Assembly (NCBI GenBank): GCA_900457075.1
Contig: UGYN01000002.1
Location: 992,001 to 1,056,000, forward strand
Origin: Serratia quinivorans
Lineage (GTDB): Bacteria; Pseudomonadota; Gammaproteobacteria; Enterobacterales; Enterobacteriaceae
DNA: 64,000 nucleotides
Direction of reading: 5' to 3'
How positions within the stretch are numbered: position 1 is the stretch's first letter; every line of letters starts with the position of its first letter. The notes beneath the pieces were generated by a model. The model was not told where the DNA came from, ran no database searches, and saw only the letters and a program-made list of their open reading frames with translations. Below are positions 8,984-17,057 of the stretch, piece after piece. The translations under genes were made by a program, and so were the position numbers.

Positions 8984-10078
8984 TCAAGATGGTATTAATA
9001 CTGGTTTAACGACCAAGCCATTTTTCATATCATCAATGGCAATATTTATATCTTCTAACGGGTAAGTTTTGAGCAATTTATCAAAGGGAAATTGCCCCGA
9101 GCGATAGAACTCAATCAATTTAGGAATAAATTCCTGAGGATCGGCATCTCCTTCTATAATCCCTTTGACGGTACGACCACCCAGTAAATCTAATAATTTT
9201 ATTGATGCCGTAGCTTCAGTGCTGCTCATACCAAGTAAACCACACACGCCGGTAGGACGCAGGGATTCTACGGCTTGTTCAAGGAGTTTCGGAACGCCAA
9301 CACATTCAAGAGAAAATGCGACTCCCCCCTCGGAGATACGTTTTATTTCGCTAACCGCATCACTTGTTGCACCATTTATAATATGAGTTGCTCCAAGTTG
9401 TTTTGCTAGTTCGAGTTTCTCCGGGACGATATCGACAACAATAATAGGATTAGCACCAGAAATCTTGGAAGCCATCACTGCAGCAAGACCAACCGCGCCT
9501 AAACCAAAAATAGCGATACCCTGGTTTTCCCCAACTTTAAGAGCATTAATAACGGCACCGGCCCCCGTTTGCAAACCACAGCCCAATGGCCCCATCAAAG
9601 CAACCGGTAGAGTCTTGTCTATCTTCACCGTATTGTTCTCGTGGGAAATGGCATAGTTTGCGAAAGAGGATTGATAAAAGAAAGAACCTTTGCCAGGCTT
9701 ACCGTTGATTTTAATAGGAGTAGATCCATCTACACGCCCCCCACTTATATTGGCAGCCTCCATATTATCGCAGTATGCAGGGTGTCCATCCAAGCAAGTC
9801 TCACAATGGTGGCAAGCAAAGTAACTAAGGACAACATGGTCACCGGGAACCAGGCGGGTTACGGCAGCTCCCACTTTTTCAACCACTCCCGCACCTTCAT
9901 GCCCAAGAACTCCTGGAGCATAGTGACCTATTTTCTTGAAGCTCAAATCAGTATGGCAGATACCTACACCTTTGATGCGAACCAAAACTTCATAATCCTG
10001 TGGATCTTCAAGTTCAATATCGCAAACAGTAAAAGGTGTATCAGCAGATTCGGTCACAGCAGCTATAGCTTTTATCAT
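8984..10078 (-). CDS. zinc-dependent NAD(P) alcohol dehydrogenase (aryl-alcohol type)
   Basis: A 364-residue zinc MDR enzyme. Catalytic zinc ligands are in GICHTD and GHEGAG. The structural zinc cluster is CHHCETCLDGHPAYC. The Rossmann motif is GLGAVGLAAVMASK, with an aspartate (VVDIVPEK) favouring NAD+. The overall pattern resembles benzyl-alcohol dehydrogenases of the XylB type. Likely reaction: reversible oxidation of an aromatic or allylic alcohol to its aldehyde. RBS GAGGAAATTGAA precedes the ATG. It leads a probable two-gene operon with the GXWXG protein. Confidence 0.92.
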   Translation of the reverse strand: MIKAIAAVTESADTPFTVCDIELEDPQDYEVLVRIKGVGICHTDLSFKKIGHYAPGVLGHEGAGVVEKVGAAVTRLVPGDHVVLSYFACHHCETCLDGHPAYCDNMEAANISGGRVDGSTPIKINGKPGKGSFFYQSSFANYAISHENNTVKIDKTLPVALMGPLGCGLQTGAGAVINALKVGENQGIAIFGLGAVGLAAVMASKISGANPIIVVDIVPEKLELAKQLGATHIINGATSDAVSEIKRISEGGVAFSLECVGVPKLLEQAVESLRPTGVCGLLGMSSTEATASIKLLDLLGGRTVKGIIEGDADPQEFIPKLIEFYRSGQFPFDKLLKTYPLEDINIAIDDMKNGLVVKPVLIPS

Positions 10079-10093
10079 TTCAATTTCCTCTGA

Positions 10094-10568
10094 TATATTT
10101 ACCCTACACTTACCATTGTTTTCCAGACTCTACTTCACACTAAAAAAATAAATTAACTCAATTTCATTCAAATAAATAAAAAAATGATTATTAACATTTA
10201 AAATAATCAATAATAACCTGCCTATGTATTTTGATATAAATTATAAAACTCACCATTGAAAAGTTCCCAGACGGATTATTCTCACCCAGCAACCACCGAA
10301 GTTAATTAAAGAGTGGTGTCAACTTAAAAATTCAAGGTCAGAGTTAAAGCAATCTATTTTAATTCAGAAAACACTGATGAATATTATTTAAAGAAATAAT
10401 ATATCACCAAAAACTTGAAAATCTAACAAGCCTATTTTAAATAGGCTCTGGAACAATAAATTTCGATGGATTTTTTAACCTATTACTTGTTACATTTTAT
10501 TCTATTAAATTTCTTCTGAAACTTTTGCTCTGCTCAACTGCAAGAAGCATACTTCTGATTTCAATTCA
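10094..10568. other. intergenic, AT-rich, no gene seen
   Basis: Very AT-rich upstream region of the dehydrogenase (many TAATTAA-type stretches), consistent with promoter DNA of an acquired operon. No ORF with coding features on either strand. Confidence 0.5.
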
Positions 10569-10609
10569 CTTCTTGATTTAACGAGACATTGTTTTTATCT
10601 TACGAGACA
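10569..10609. promoter_or_regulatory. 41-bp repeat with two direct half-sites, copy 2
   Basis: Second copy of the element at 6733. Here the two half-sites (ATTTAACGAGACA and ATCTTACGAGACA) are even closer to each other, still 21 bases apart. It lies about 490 bases upstream of the dehydrogenase start and about 50 bases from the att copy at 10658, so part of the leader may be inserted sequence, or the site may act over a long leader. Confidence 0.5.
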
Positions 10610-10657
10610 GAGTAAGCGAGTTAGGTGACCGAAAAGGAGAGGCTTTGATTACCAGTT

Positions 10658-10698
10658 TATGCCCTACAGGGCTCGAACCTGTGACCTACGCCTAGAAG
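10658..10698. repeat. att copy: 3' end of tRNA-Arg, outer left boundary
   Basis: About 40 bases match the 3' part (T-arm to anticodon arm) of the tRNA at 53129, read on the same strand, with small differences including one missing base near the anticodon stem. It marks the left edge of the tandem elements. It is not a tRNA gene: the 5' half is absent. Confidence 0.8.
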
Positions 10699-10739
10699 TT
10701 CCTAGAACCACATTTTAATACAGTCAGTTAATCCAATCT

Positions 10740-10868
10740 GGCGTCCCACTTTCAGCTCTGCAAGAAATGGGGGGCTGGGAATCAATTGAAATGGTACGCA
10801 GGTATGCGCATCTGGCCCCCAACCATCTAACTGAGCACGCACGAAAAATTGACGCACTGATGCACTGA
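10740..10868 (+). pseudogene. 3' remnant of a tyrosine integrase
   Basis: Forty-two codons encode [19 protein letters not shown] and then [17 protein letters not shown], the last catalytic His/Trp and Tyr region of the integrase. The peptide is nearly the same as the C-terminus of the intact integrase at 24050-25210, but the DNA differs at many third positions. It is therefore the tail of a related, lost element rather than a recent duplication. Confidence 0.85.
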
Positions 10869-10899
10869 TGCACTGATGCACTGATGCACTGATGCACTA
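10854..10899. repeat. 8-bp tandem repeat (GCACTGAT)
   Basis: Five perfect units plus a partial sixth, overlapping the end and stop of the integrase remnant. The repeat adds successive TGA stops, so it probably grew by slippage after the gene died. Confidence 0.9.
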
Positions 10900-10945
10900 T
10901 TGGGTGTTAACGACACAAGAAGGAAATCAGGCAGGGCTGAGAATA

Positions 10946-10963
10946 GCGCCCTACAGGAGTCGA
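10946..10963. repeat. degenerate att-like core
   Basis: GCGCCCTACAGGAGTCGA resembles the start of the att core (GCCCTACAGGGCTCGA) with two changes and lies 78 bases after the integrase remnant stop. In the intact element the att core follows the integrase stop by 22 bases. It may be the worn att of the lost element. Confidence 0.4.
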
Positions 10964-11118
10964 TAAAAAGAGGTAAAATACTATTTTGTATTGATATTTT
11001 TAAGTTCATTATCAATACATACCCCCAAATATACCCCCATATGTTTTTGCGTACCTGGTTTACGCTTAGAAAACACCCAAATAAATTGGCGTGCTAACTT
11101 ACTTTTCGTTTCTTATTG

Positions 11119-11373
11119 CTACTTAGTAATATGTCGGCGGATCGCCGGTCTTTGTCTCTCAATCCAGTGGTCTACCGCTTCGCGGTTGTACATGATGGGA
11201 CTGTTCATCTTTGGATTAAGGTCTGCCGCAACATGCCGATACTCCCGACCCTCCAGCCATGTTGTGCGCCTTGCATGCCGGATCATGCTCTTACTCATGC
11301 CACTCAAGGCCGTCAGTAACTGCTCTGAAACCCATTTGTTTGGTACAAGTTGAAATATGCAGTTCTCATCCAT
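11119..11373 (-). CDS. excisionase-family protein (DUF1233)
   Basis: An 84-residue protein read from the ATG at 11373; a longer frame upstream lacks family features. The pattern IFQLVPNKWVSEQLLTALSG, REYRHVAADLNPK and IMYNREAVDHWIERQ is typical of the putative phage excisionases with a winged-helix fold (DUF1233). Expected role: bending attachment-site DNA to direct excision together with an integrase. It points toward the left att copy, from which it is about 420 bases away. Its own integrase may be the lost one at 10740. Confidence 0.8.
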   Translation of the reverse strand: MDENCIFQLVPNKWVSEQLLTALSGMSKSMIRHARRTTWLEGREYRHVAADLNPKMNSPIMYNREAVDHWIERQRPAIRRHITK

Positions 11374-11568
11374 ATCTATCTCCCAATTCATTAGTGGTAG
11401 GAATAATGCGTTGCTCCTATTGAAACTCATCACGTGGGGCTTCTTGGAGCGTCTATACCTGTCGCATTTTTCATCGAAGAGATCCAGCTCAGAATGCCAA
11501 AAGCATCGAAAATGAGCCGTAGCCCAACTCACGAAACGTGTATATATACAGAAAATGTGTCAGTTCAG

Positions 11569-11672
11569 TTGGTTCAGTTGGTTCACGGGCATCTAGCCCT
11601 TACCACGCCTGGGTTTGACTGAACCAACACACACGAAAAAATGTTGGTTCAGTCGATGAAAATGTTGGTTCA
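11569..11672. repeat. TTGGTTCA iteron cluster 1
   Basis: Four direct copies of TTGGTTCA (11569, 11578, 11644, 11665) and one inverted copy (11620). The first two are 9 bases apart. The same octamer forms cluster 2 at 22484-22592. The arrangement recalls the ori/crr iterons of P4-like satellites, which bind the replication protein (inference). Confidence 0.65.
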
Positions 11673-11790
11673 TTGCCCATGCAGCTTTTTACTCAGGCAA
11701 TGTCACCAAGGCTCGTCAATCCGTCAGAGGACTGTAACTTGCCGCTGTCTATACCACTGCGGAATTAACCGCAAGTACGGAGATAGCACA

Positions 11791-12033
11791 ATGAAAGCAG
11801 CAATTGGTAAACAACAACTCCTGGCAATGGTGCCATTGAGTTGGTCAACCATCAACGCGCTGGAGAAGGCCGGAGAATTTCCTAAACGATTTGCCATCAC
11901 AGAGAGTCGCGTAGCGTGGAATAGCGATGAAGTAGAGGTTTGGCTTGATTCCCGCCAAGAGACTGGCACCGGAAAGCAGCCAATAAACATGCCAGATGTT
12001 AGGCAACGCAAGACGCGCCCTGTGTCAAAGTGA
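11791..12033 (+). CDS. AlpA-like DNA-binding regulator
   Basis: An 80-residue protein from ATG 11791. It carries a MerR/AlpA-type helix-turn-helix (QQLLAMVPLSWSTINALEKA) and the hallmark AlpA continuation (GEFPKRFAI, then RVAWNSDEVEVWLDSR). AlpA proteins activate excision or satellite genes in P4-like elements. It follows iteron cluster 1 directly. Confidence 0.82.
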   Translation: MKAAIGKQQLLAMVPLSWSTINALEKAGEFPKRFAITESRVAWNSDEVEVWLDSRQETGTGKQPINMPDVRQRKTRPVSK

Positions 12034-12377
12034 TAGCAATATAAGCCATGGGAAGAGGTAGTCCCGGCCCTACTCAGTGATGAGCACAACCTGCAGATCG
12101 CCGCGCTGGTTGAAGAGCTGGCAAACAATAGTCATAACGTTGCCAGCATCGTGCGTTGAATTGAAGATGCGTCCAAGTTTGGGGCCATCCCACGCAATTG
12201 TATCGAGGTCGACTCAACTTTGAGTTGGCCAATTCCAGACCCATGCCCGCTACATCGACCACGCGATCGGTAAGTTGTACCCCATACCGCACCGGTGCTC
12301 TGCCGGCGCTCATACTCCTAAATGTTTACTGCTATCTTGCGGATTGCTCAATAATGAGTCAGGATTACCACTAAGGT
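12034..12377. other. decayed region between AlpA and hicB
   Basis: No intact gene. A short plus-strand stretch (about 12061-12159) encodes PALLSDEHNLQIAALVEELA followed by a stop and looks like the end of a lost phage protein of unknown family. Confidence 0.4.
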
Positions 12378-12398
12378 AATTCAACTGTGCGTTGAATT
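12378..12398. promoter_or_regulatory. inverted repeat, likely hicBA operator
   Basis: Perfect 8-bp arms AATTCAAC and GTTGAATT around a 5-base loop, 13 bases before the hicB start. Antitoxins of this class usually autorepress at such sites. Confidence 0.55.
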
Positions 12399-12411
12399 TG
12401 GGGGGAGTATC

Positions 12412-12642
12412 ATGAACAAAAACCACGTATTCACTGTAATGGTCAGCCATGAAGACCGCATGTGGACGGGGATCTGTGATGAGTTAGGCTTGGTTACAGA
12501 GGCCAAAACTTTTGCACGACTTGCACAGCGCGTCCATGATATAGCCCCGGAATTAGGGCAACTTAATTGCGACCTTCGTCCAGATGAAGTGCAAGTAGAA
12601 TTTGTCAGTGATAAGTCGTCTTCATTACCATTCATGGCATAA
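12412..12642 (+). CDS. HicB-type antitoxin (DUF1902)
   Basis: A 76-residue protein beginning HVFTVMVSHEDRMWTGICDE, the partially degraded RNase H-like fold of DUF1902/HicB antitoxins, with the FARLAQRVHDIAPEL helix after it. Expected role: neutralise the HicA toxin encoded three bases downstream and repress the operon. RBS GGGGGGAG precedes the ATG. Confidence 0.8.
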   Translation: MNKNHVFTVMVSHEDRMWTGICDELGLVTEAKTFARLAQRVHDIAPELGQLNCDLRPDEVQVEFVSDKSSSLPFMA

Positions 12643-12645
12643 AAA

Positions 12646-12843
12646 ATGGGGCGAGGATTTTATACCACCATTGTTCAAATACTTGTGAAGAATAAATGCA
12701 AATTCGTCAGGCAAGGTAAAGGTAGCCATGAGATATGGTTCAGCCCACACAATGGAAAACACTTTCCTGTTTCAGTTACTGTTGTTTCAAAACTTACCGC
12801 AAACGGAATATTGAAGCTGGCAGGTCTGGCAGAAAGAATTTAA
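12646..12843 (+). CDS. HicA-type mRNA interferase toxin
   Basis: A 65-residue dsRBD-like toxin with the catalytic histidine in QGKGSHEIWFSP and the closing strand and helix SVTVVSKLTANGILKLAGL. HicA cleaves mRNA and stops translation. Antitoxin-first order and a 3-base gap show co-expression. The pair is intact and could help keep an otherwise decayed element. Confidence 0.82.
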   Translation: MGRGFYTTIVQILVKNKCKFVRQGKGSHEIWFSPHNGKHFPVSVTVVSKLTANGILKLAGLAERI

Positions 12844-12867
12844 GCCCGCATAGCGGGCTTTTTGTTG
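12843..12867 (+). terminator. intrinsic terminator after hicA
   Basis: AGCCCGC / GCGGGCT stem with a 3-base loop followed by TTTTT, starting at the hicA stop codon. Confidence 0.85.
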
Positions 12868-12895
12868 GGCTACAGCCAGCAGTGTTTTTTTGCTT

Positions 12896-13051
12896 TCACC
12901 TAGAATGCCTGACCACGAGGACGAACCCTAACGCTAATGCGGCAAACAGGAATTTTGCCCCATCGATTCCATCAGCAGCGACCATAGCTGTCAAACTGCC
13001 GGCCATCGTCAGGAATTGTTTGTCTTCAACCAATGCTTGGATACGATTCAT
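12896..13051 (-). CDS. 51-residue single-span membrane protein
   Basis: Small minus-strand ORF with a soluble N-terminus (MNRIQALVEDKQFLTMAGSL) and a hydrophobic C-terminal helix (FLFAALALGFVLVVRHSR) ending in basic residues. GGAGAT lies just before the start (minus strand). Such single-span proteins are common in prophages, but no function can be named. Confidence 0.5.
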   Translation of the reverse strand: MNRIQALVEDKQFLTMAGSLTAMVAADGIDGAKFLFAALALGFVLVVRHSR

Positions 13052-14635
13052 ATGGATCTCCACACTTTAGATAGGGAAAGCGGAATGCCCTCTCTGCTCC
13101 ATAATCTATGGCTATCTGGTGGGTAAACCTAAAAAGAAAGGAGACGCTTTGAGGGGGTAAAAACCGATTGCGCATTTTACCCGCGAGGGGCTTAGTCAAC
13201 GATGGTAAAACCTTTAACATGCGCCATCCCCTTACCGTAACCTTACCGCCGTGCATTTTTGCACTCAGCCAAAAATCTAACCGTAATCTTGCGCTACTCG
13301 TGGGGTAAGTATTTTAGAAAGAGCATTTTCAGTGCGTACCTGCTTGCGTACCTCTTGCTTGCGTACTAGCTGCGCACCAATTGTGCGTACTTCGCTGCGT
13401 ACCATTCCACGAAACGCCGAGCTGTGTCTAAGTAACCACTGCGAACTGGTTACCAGTCTGTAGGAGCGCACCTTCTGACCAATTTTTTGTTTTACATGCT
13501 CCGCCTTTGGGTGGCCCTATAAAGCTGACCAAAGGCAAGGTGTAGAAGAGTTTAGCACTACCGATAACGCGCCATTGGCCACCACCACGACAAACATAAT
13601 AAAAGTAATCAGGTTGAATTATTGCTTTACCAGACCCACAACGTGAGATGGCTAATCAACACCCTAAGGCCCAGGCAATGGGAAGTTTACACACTTACGG
13701 TGATGTTATTAGTGGTCGCAGGATGACAATCTAAATAAAGCTAATCGGGCCAGTTTATTTAAGACGGGCTTAATCGTTTTATGACGCTATCAAAATCACT
13801 CGGAGCCAAGCGGAGCACGGGTTTGGAGTTGTTGATGTTGCTTCGCTTGGTGTTCATTCTGTCTTAAGCAGTCCAAAATTTAGTGGTCCACGGTTGCCAC
13901 ACTGAAACCCTGTTTTCGGTGGAAACCTGTTTGGCAACCTCACGCTTGGCAACCAAGTTTTCAGTGCGAACCGCCAAAAGGTATGCTTTCTGTGCGTACC
14001 GATCTGCGTACCTTAGTGCAAACGTAGTATGGCATTAGGGTGGTTTTGTTGCGTCCAACCAGATGAGGCGTGAGTTTTTAGACTCCATAAAAAAGACGAG
14101 TTCCCCCTTCGCTTCCCTCATTCCGGATCACTAACGACCAAAGTGAAAAGTCAGGTTTTGTGAGGTTCTTACCCAAAGCTTTACATGTACTCGAGAATGC
14201 TTTTTTATGGCCTCCGAAAACTCGCCCTAACCTTGCCCTTATGTTACCTATATTAATGCCATCAGCACCGTGTGACACATTACAAGCCATCGCCAAATAG
14301 AGTTGTAATGAAAAGCTCAATGAGGCAACTACTCAGACTAAGAAAGCATGTATGGAACGACAGTCACATAGAAAAATATCCCACCTCACAATATTGCCAA
14401 ATGGTTGTATAACGATAGTTTGTTACTGTGGTATGTTCCCTATAAACAAGACGATAACGAGTACTGGAGTAAGGTTAATGAATGATAAAAAAAACCCGCG
14501 ACCCTCGGGATAGAGAAGCCCCTCAACAGCCCAAAAAATCCGGAACCTAATCCTAACAATGGGGATGTTGAGAAACGGCACACAGATAGCGTACGCCCCG
14601 TCCGTCCGAGTCAAAAATAACTATCGGAGCCAGTC
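13052..14635. other. 1.6-kb stretch without a convincing gene
   Basis: Minus- and plus-strand ORFs of 60-80 codons here have no RBS, no family features and atypical composition. One plus-strand stretch near 13622-13734 encodes MANQHPKAQAMGSLHTYGD in an otherwise gene-like frame and may be a remnant. The region holds repeated TGCGTAC words (13333-13403 and about 13994-14013). It is best read as decayed phage or replication-control DNA. Confidence 0.5.
13333..13403. repeat. TGCGTACC/T repeat array
   Basis: Copies of TGCGTACY at 13333, 13345, 13360, 13384 and 13396 and a variant (TGCGCACC) at 13371, at steps of 11-15 bases. Two more occur near 13994-14013. The step is close to one helical turn, as in protein-binding iterons. 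Confidence 0.55.
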
Positions 14636-15104
14636 ATGGAACGTTGGGAGATTGAACACTCTATCTTTCTATCTCATTACAAAGAAAAAATGTTCGGAAC
14701 ACTAATGGGCAGGCTAGATAAAACCATTAGTTTCACTCTTCTGTTGTCTGGCTCCGCTGTTTTTGCTGATCTCGGCAATAACAAATTTTTTGGTATTTTA
14801 GTTGCCTGCCTGTCAGCATTGTCTTTTATCGGTGAGTTTGGGAAAAAATCCGCAAACGCGATAAAAACATTCCAAAGAATATCATGATCTTATGATAAAG
14901 AGAGACAATTACGAAGATGTCGAAAGTTTAGAAAAGGTTTTTATTGACCTAAATAAAAATGACTCCATGGTATGGAATAGCCTTTCAGTAGCAGCGAGGA
15001 ATCGTACTTACCTTGCGTTGTATGGAGTAGATGAAGCACCAACAAAAGAAAAATACTCGGTATTTGAGGCTATCCTCTCATGGCTGGCCGGTGATAAACC
15101 TTAG
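14636..15104 (+). pseudogene. phage two-helix membrane protein, frameshifted
   Basis: The first frame (to 14887) has two hydrophobic segments (FTLLLSGSAVFADL and FGILVACLSALSFI). The second frame (from 14892) continues the same protein with DSMVWNSLSVAARNRTYLAL and ends GDKP. Removing one A in AAAGAATAT near 14878 restores a continuous protein of about 155 residues (QRYHDLMIKRDNYEDVE at the join). The product resembles a conserved lambdoid-phage membrane protein of unknown role. The break is a single base, so recent loss or a sequencing error are both possible. Confidence 0.7.
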
Positions 15105-15175
15105 CTCATCGCCAATACAGATAGGATTACCGTGCTATCACATAACAAAAAACTGTCTAATTTTAGAAAATTATT

Positions 15176-15364
15176 TCATCTATGAGGCGCTCGTTTCTTC
15201 CACTGGTATGTCGGTGCGCTCATCCTCTGGCGATGCCGCTCCTTCGCTGCCAATGTCATAGCAACCCTTGTGCGCAGCTCTAGCATGTCCTTCCTATCCA
15301 GGTTGACGCCGTTCTCTTTGGCCAGATGGACAATGGTCTGTTCTATAGTTTTATGGTCTAGCAT
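15176..15364 (-). CDS. small phage protein, unknown function
   Basis: A 62-residue highly charged helical protein (TIEQTIVHLAKENGVNLDRK). Its start overlaps the stop of the HGGxSTG gene by seven bases, which supports co-translation. No family recognised. Confidence 0.5.
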   Translation of the reverse strand: MLDHKTIEQTIVHLAKENGVNLDRKDMLELRTRVAMTLAAKERHRQRMSAPTYQWKKRAPHR

Positions 15365-15685
15365 GGTGTACCACCTTTTGCTTTCTTAGCTTCTAACCAG
15401 CGATAGAAGCCCTCTAACTGCCTCGCCTTACCATCGACAGTCTTTGCGCCAGTTGAGAGGCCGCCATGGAGCTTGCATCGTCCATTGGCGTATATAGCGC
15501 GCATCTTGCATGGGTGTGCCTGCTCGCGTTTTTGCACCACACGTCTGCTCTGCCAGTTCTGTGGGAAATTGGCACGCTGGTGGCGGTGGATAGCGATAAC
15601 CGCGATCTGCCCACGCCTGAAATTCTGCCTCTTTTAGCTCGAACCACGTATTCCGACGCTTTAGTCGCTCTGCTTTGTCACTCAT
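15358..15685 (-). pseudogene. HGGxSTG-motif phage protein, frameshifted
   Basis: The N-terminal frame from ATG 15685 (MSDKAERLKRRNTWFELKEA) reaches CGAKTRAGTP and then leaves frame. The next frame continues CKMRAIYANGRCKLHGGLST with the HGGxSTG motif. One extra A near 15511 accounts for the break. Intact relatives are small phage proteins with a likely zinc site (C...C...C...H), of unknown function. Confidence 0.75.
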
Positions 15686-15767
15686 GGAAACGCCCACCAA
15701 CGTTAACTTTTATCAACATCTCATGGGGTAGGCTCCAGACAGAACCATTCCCCCTTCCAGCCTGCAG

Positions 15768-15977
15768 TTAGATCCCGGAGGTTTGTGCCTTGCTGATCAC
15801 CCTCTGGTTGTAGTTATGGACGGTAATCAACTCCAGGAAATCCCACAGGTCCTCCGTACCATAGATAGTGTCGAGCTCGTACTTTGTGGCGAGTCTGAGT
15901 TTGTGCTCGAGGATGGCACTGATCGTCTTGGGAATGTTAACGCACTCAATCAAACCAGACGGACCATCACTCATCAT
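15768..15977 (-). CDS. small phage tail-region protein
   Basis: A 69-residue protein with LATKYELDTIYGTEDLWDFL, lying 11 bases after the stop of the hub-like gene. Probably part of the same late transcript. Exact role unknown; a small tail or baseplate accessory fits its position. Confidence 0.55.
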   Translation of the reverse strand: MMSDGPSGLIECVNIPKTISAILEHKLRLATKYELDTIYGTEDLWDFLELITVHNYNQRVISKAQTSGI

Positions 15978-15988
15978 TGGCGGAATGT

Positions 15989-16396
15989 CTAAGCGACAAC
16001 ACCGCTGATATAGCTGTTGGGAGCCGCAGGCTTGACCCGGTAAAAATAAGTGCTGGTGGATTTGATGCGTAAAGGCACGTCCGGCATCTGGTTGTAATCG
16101 ACAAAGGCATCGTAAATTGTCCCTTGATAAATCTGAGTTTGTTCGTTCTCCGCCCCCGCCAGTACAGAAACAACAGCATTGGTAATTCTTGGCGTACTGA
16201 ACCCCTGGCCGACTATCATCTGAGTCAGATCCTGGTTAACGTTGAAAATCGAAAGGTCGATTTGGCTTTGACTCCTACCGCCAGCATTACTCATTGACAG
16301 GGCACAACGATAATCAGAAAGGCGAACCGGCTCCTTCTGGTTATAGAGTTTAAACTCGACGGTGATCAGCTTTTCAGAGTATGTGTTCATTGCCAT
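15989..16396 (-). CDS. phage baseplate hub-like protein
   Basis: A 135-residue beta-rich protein (VEFKLYNQKEPVRLSDYRCA, then QSQIDLSIFNVNQDLTQMI and IYQGTIYDAFVDYNQMP). The pattern fits the N-terminal part of hub or tail-tip proteins of Mu/P2-type and related tails. It follows the baseplate V-like gene by five bases. It is intact, unlike its neighbours, but useless without them. Confidence 0.6.
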   Translation of the reverse strand: MAMNTYSEKLITVEFKLYNQKEPVRLSDYRCALSMSNAGGRSQSQIDLSIFNVNQDLTQMIVGQGFSTPRITNAVVSVLAGAENEQTQIYQGTIYDAFVDYNQMPDVPLRIKSTSTYFYRVKPAAPNSYISGVVA

Positions 16397-16401
16397 TCCT
16401 C

Positions 16402-17057
16402 TTAAGCCACCGGCTTCCCAGTATTAGAACCACCAGACTCCACACCACCATGTTCATGATCAGACAGTGGGATCCCCTTACCCGTCACTTCGCCAATAGC
16501 GGTAACATCACCACTCACACTTAAATTGCCCACCAGCTCGACCTCAGGAGCCCTCAATGGTGACTTTTGATGGAGAGTGAATGACGATCCCCCCATTTTT
16601 GAACCATAGGTATTGAGACGGCGTACCATTGAGGAAGCCGCCAACATAAAGCCCATCAGAGAAGTGATTACGGCGCTTTGAACCAGGCGCACCAGCTTGA
16701 CGAGTTTCTTTCACAACCGAGATATCTCGATCGGCGAATATCGCCACACCGATATCACCGACAACCGGATCAATCACCACAGCATTAACTCCGCCCTGCA
16801 GGCGAAAATATGGAAGGTTGTAGATTTTGTTATGAGGCATCACTACCTCATCCGCCTGGACCTGATGAACCATCGGTTTAACTGTCACCATACCGGACTG
16901 GCGACAGGTCGTCTGGCACGGTAATGGACTCCACAACTACCAGCCCAGAGAAGCACTTCTGGCCGATGAAACGTCGCATCATGGCAAAGAGCACGTTCTC
17001 TTCAGTAGCCATGTCTTCGACACTCAACTCACCCTGGAAACTTTCCTGATCACTCAT
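16402..17057 (-). pseudogene. baseplate assembly protein V-like (Gp138 N-domain), frameshifted
   Basis: Three consecutive minus-strand frames make one protein. From ATG 17057: ENVLFAMMRRFIGQKCFSGL and VVVESITVP. The next frame has MVTVKPMVHQ, YFRLQGGVNAVVIDPVVGDI and FSDGLYVGGFLNGTPSQYLW. The last frame has APEVELVGNLSVSGDVTAIG, HEHGGVESGGSNTGKPV. These are the OB-fold spike region and the His-rich tip of baseplate spike proteins. At least two single-base frameshifts (near 16890 and 16570) break it. Confidence 0.85.

Noticed and set aside
10854..10899. CRISPR-like repeat
   Set aside because: Units are 8 bases and contiguous with no spacers, and no cas genes are present. It is a simple tandem repeat.
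14478..14612. Possible programmed slippage at an A-run (14485-14493) giving a small protein before 14636
   Set aside because: Joining the frames gives a Pro/Asn-rich peptide without known relatives and no slippage signal beyond the A-run.
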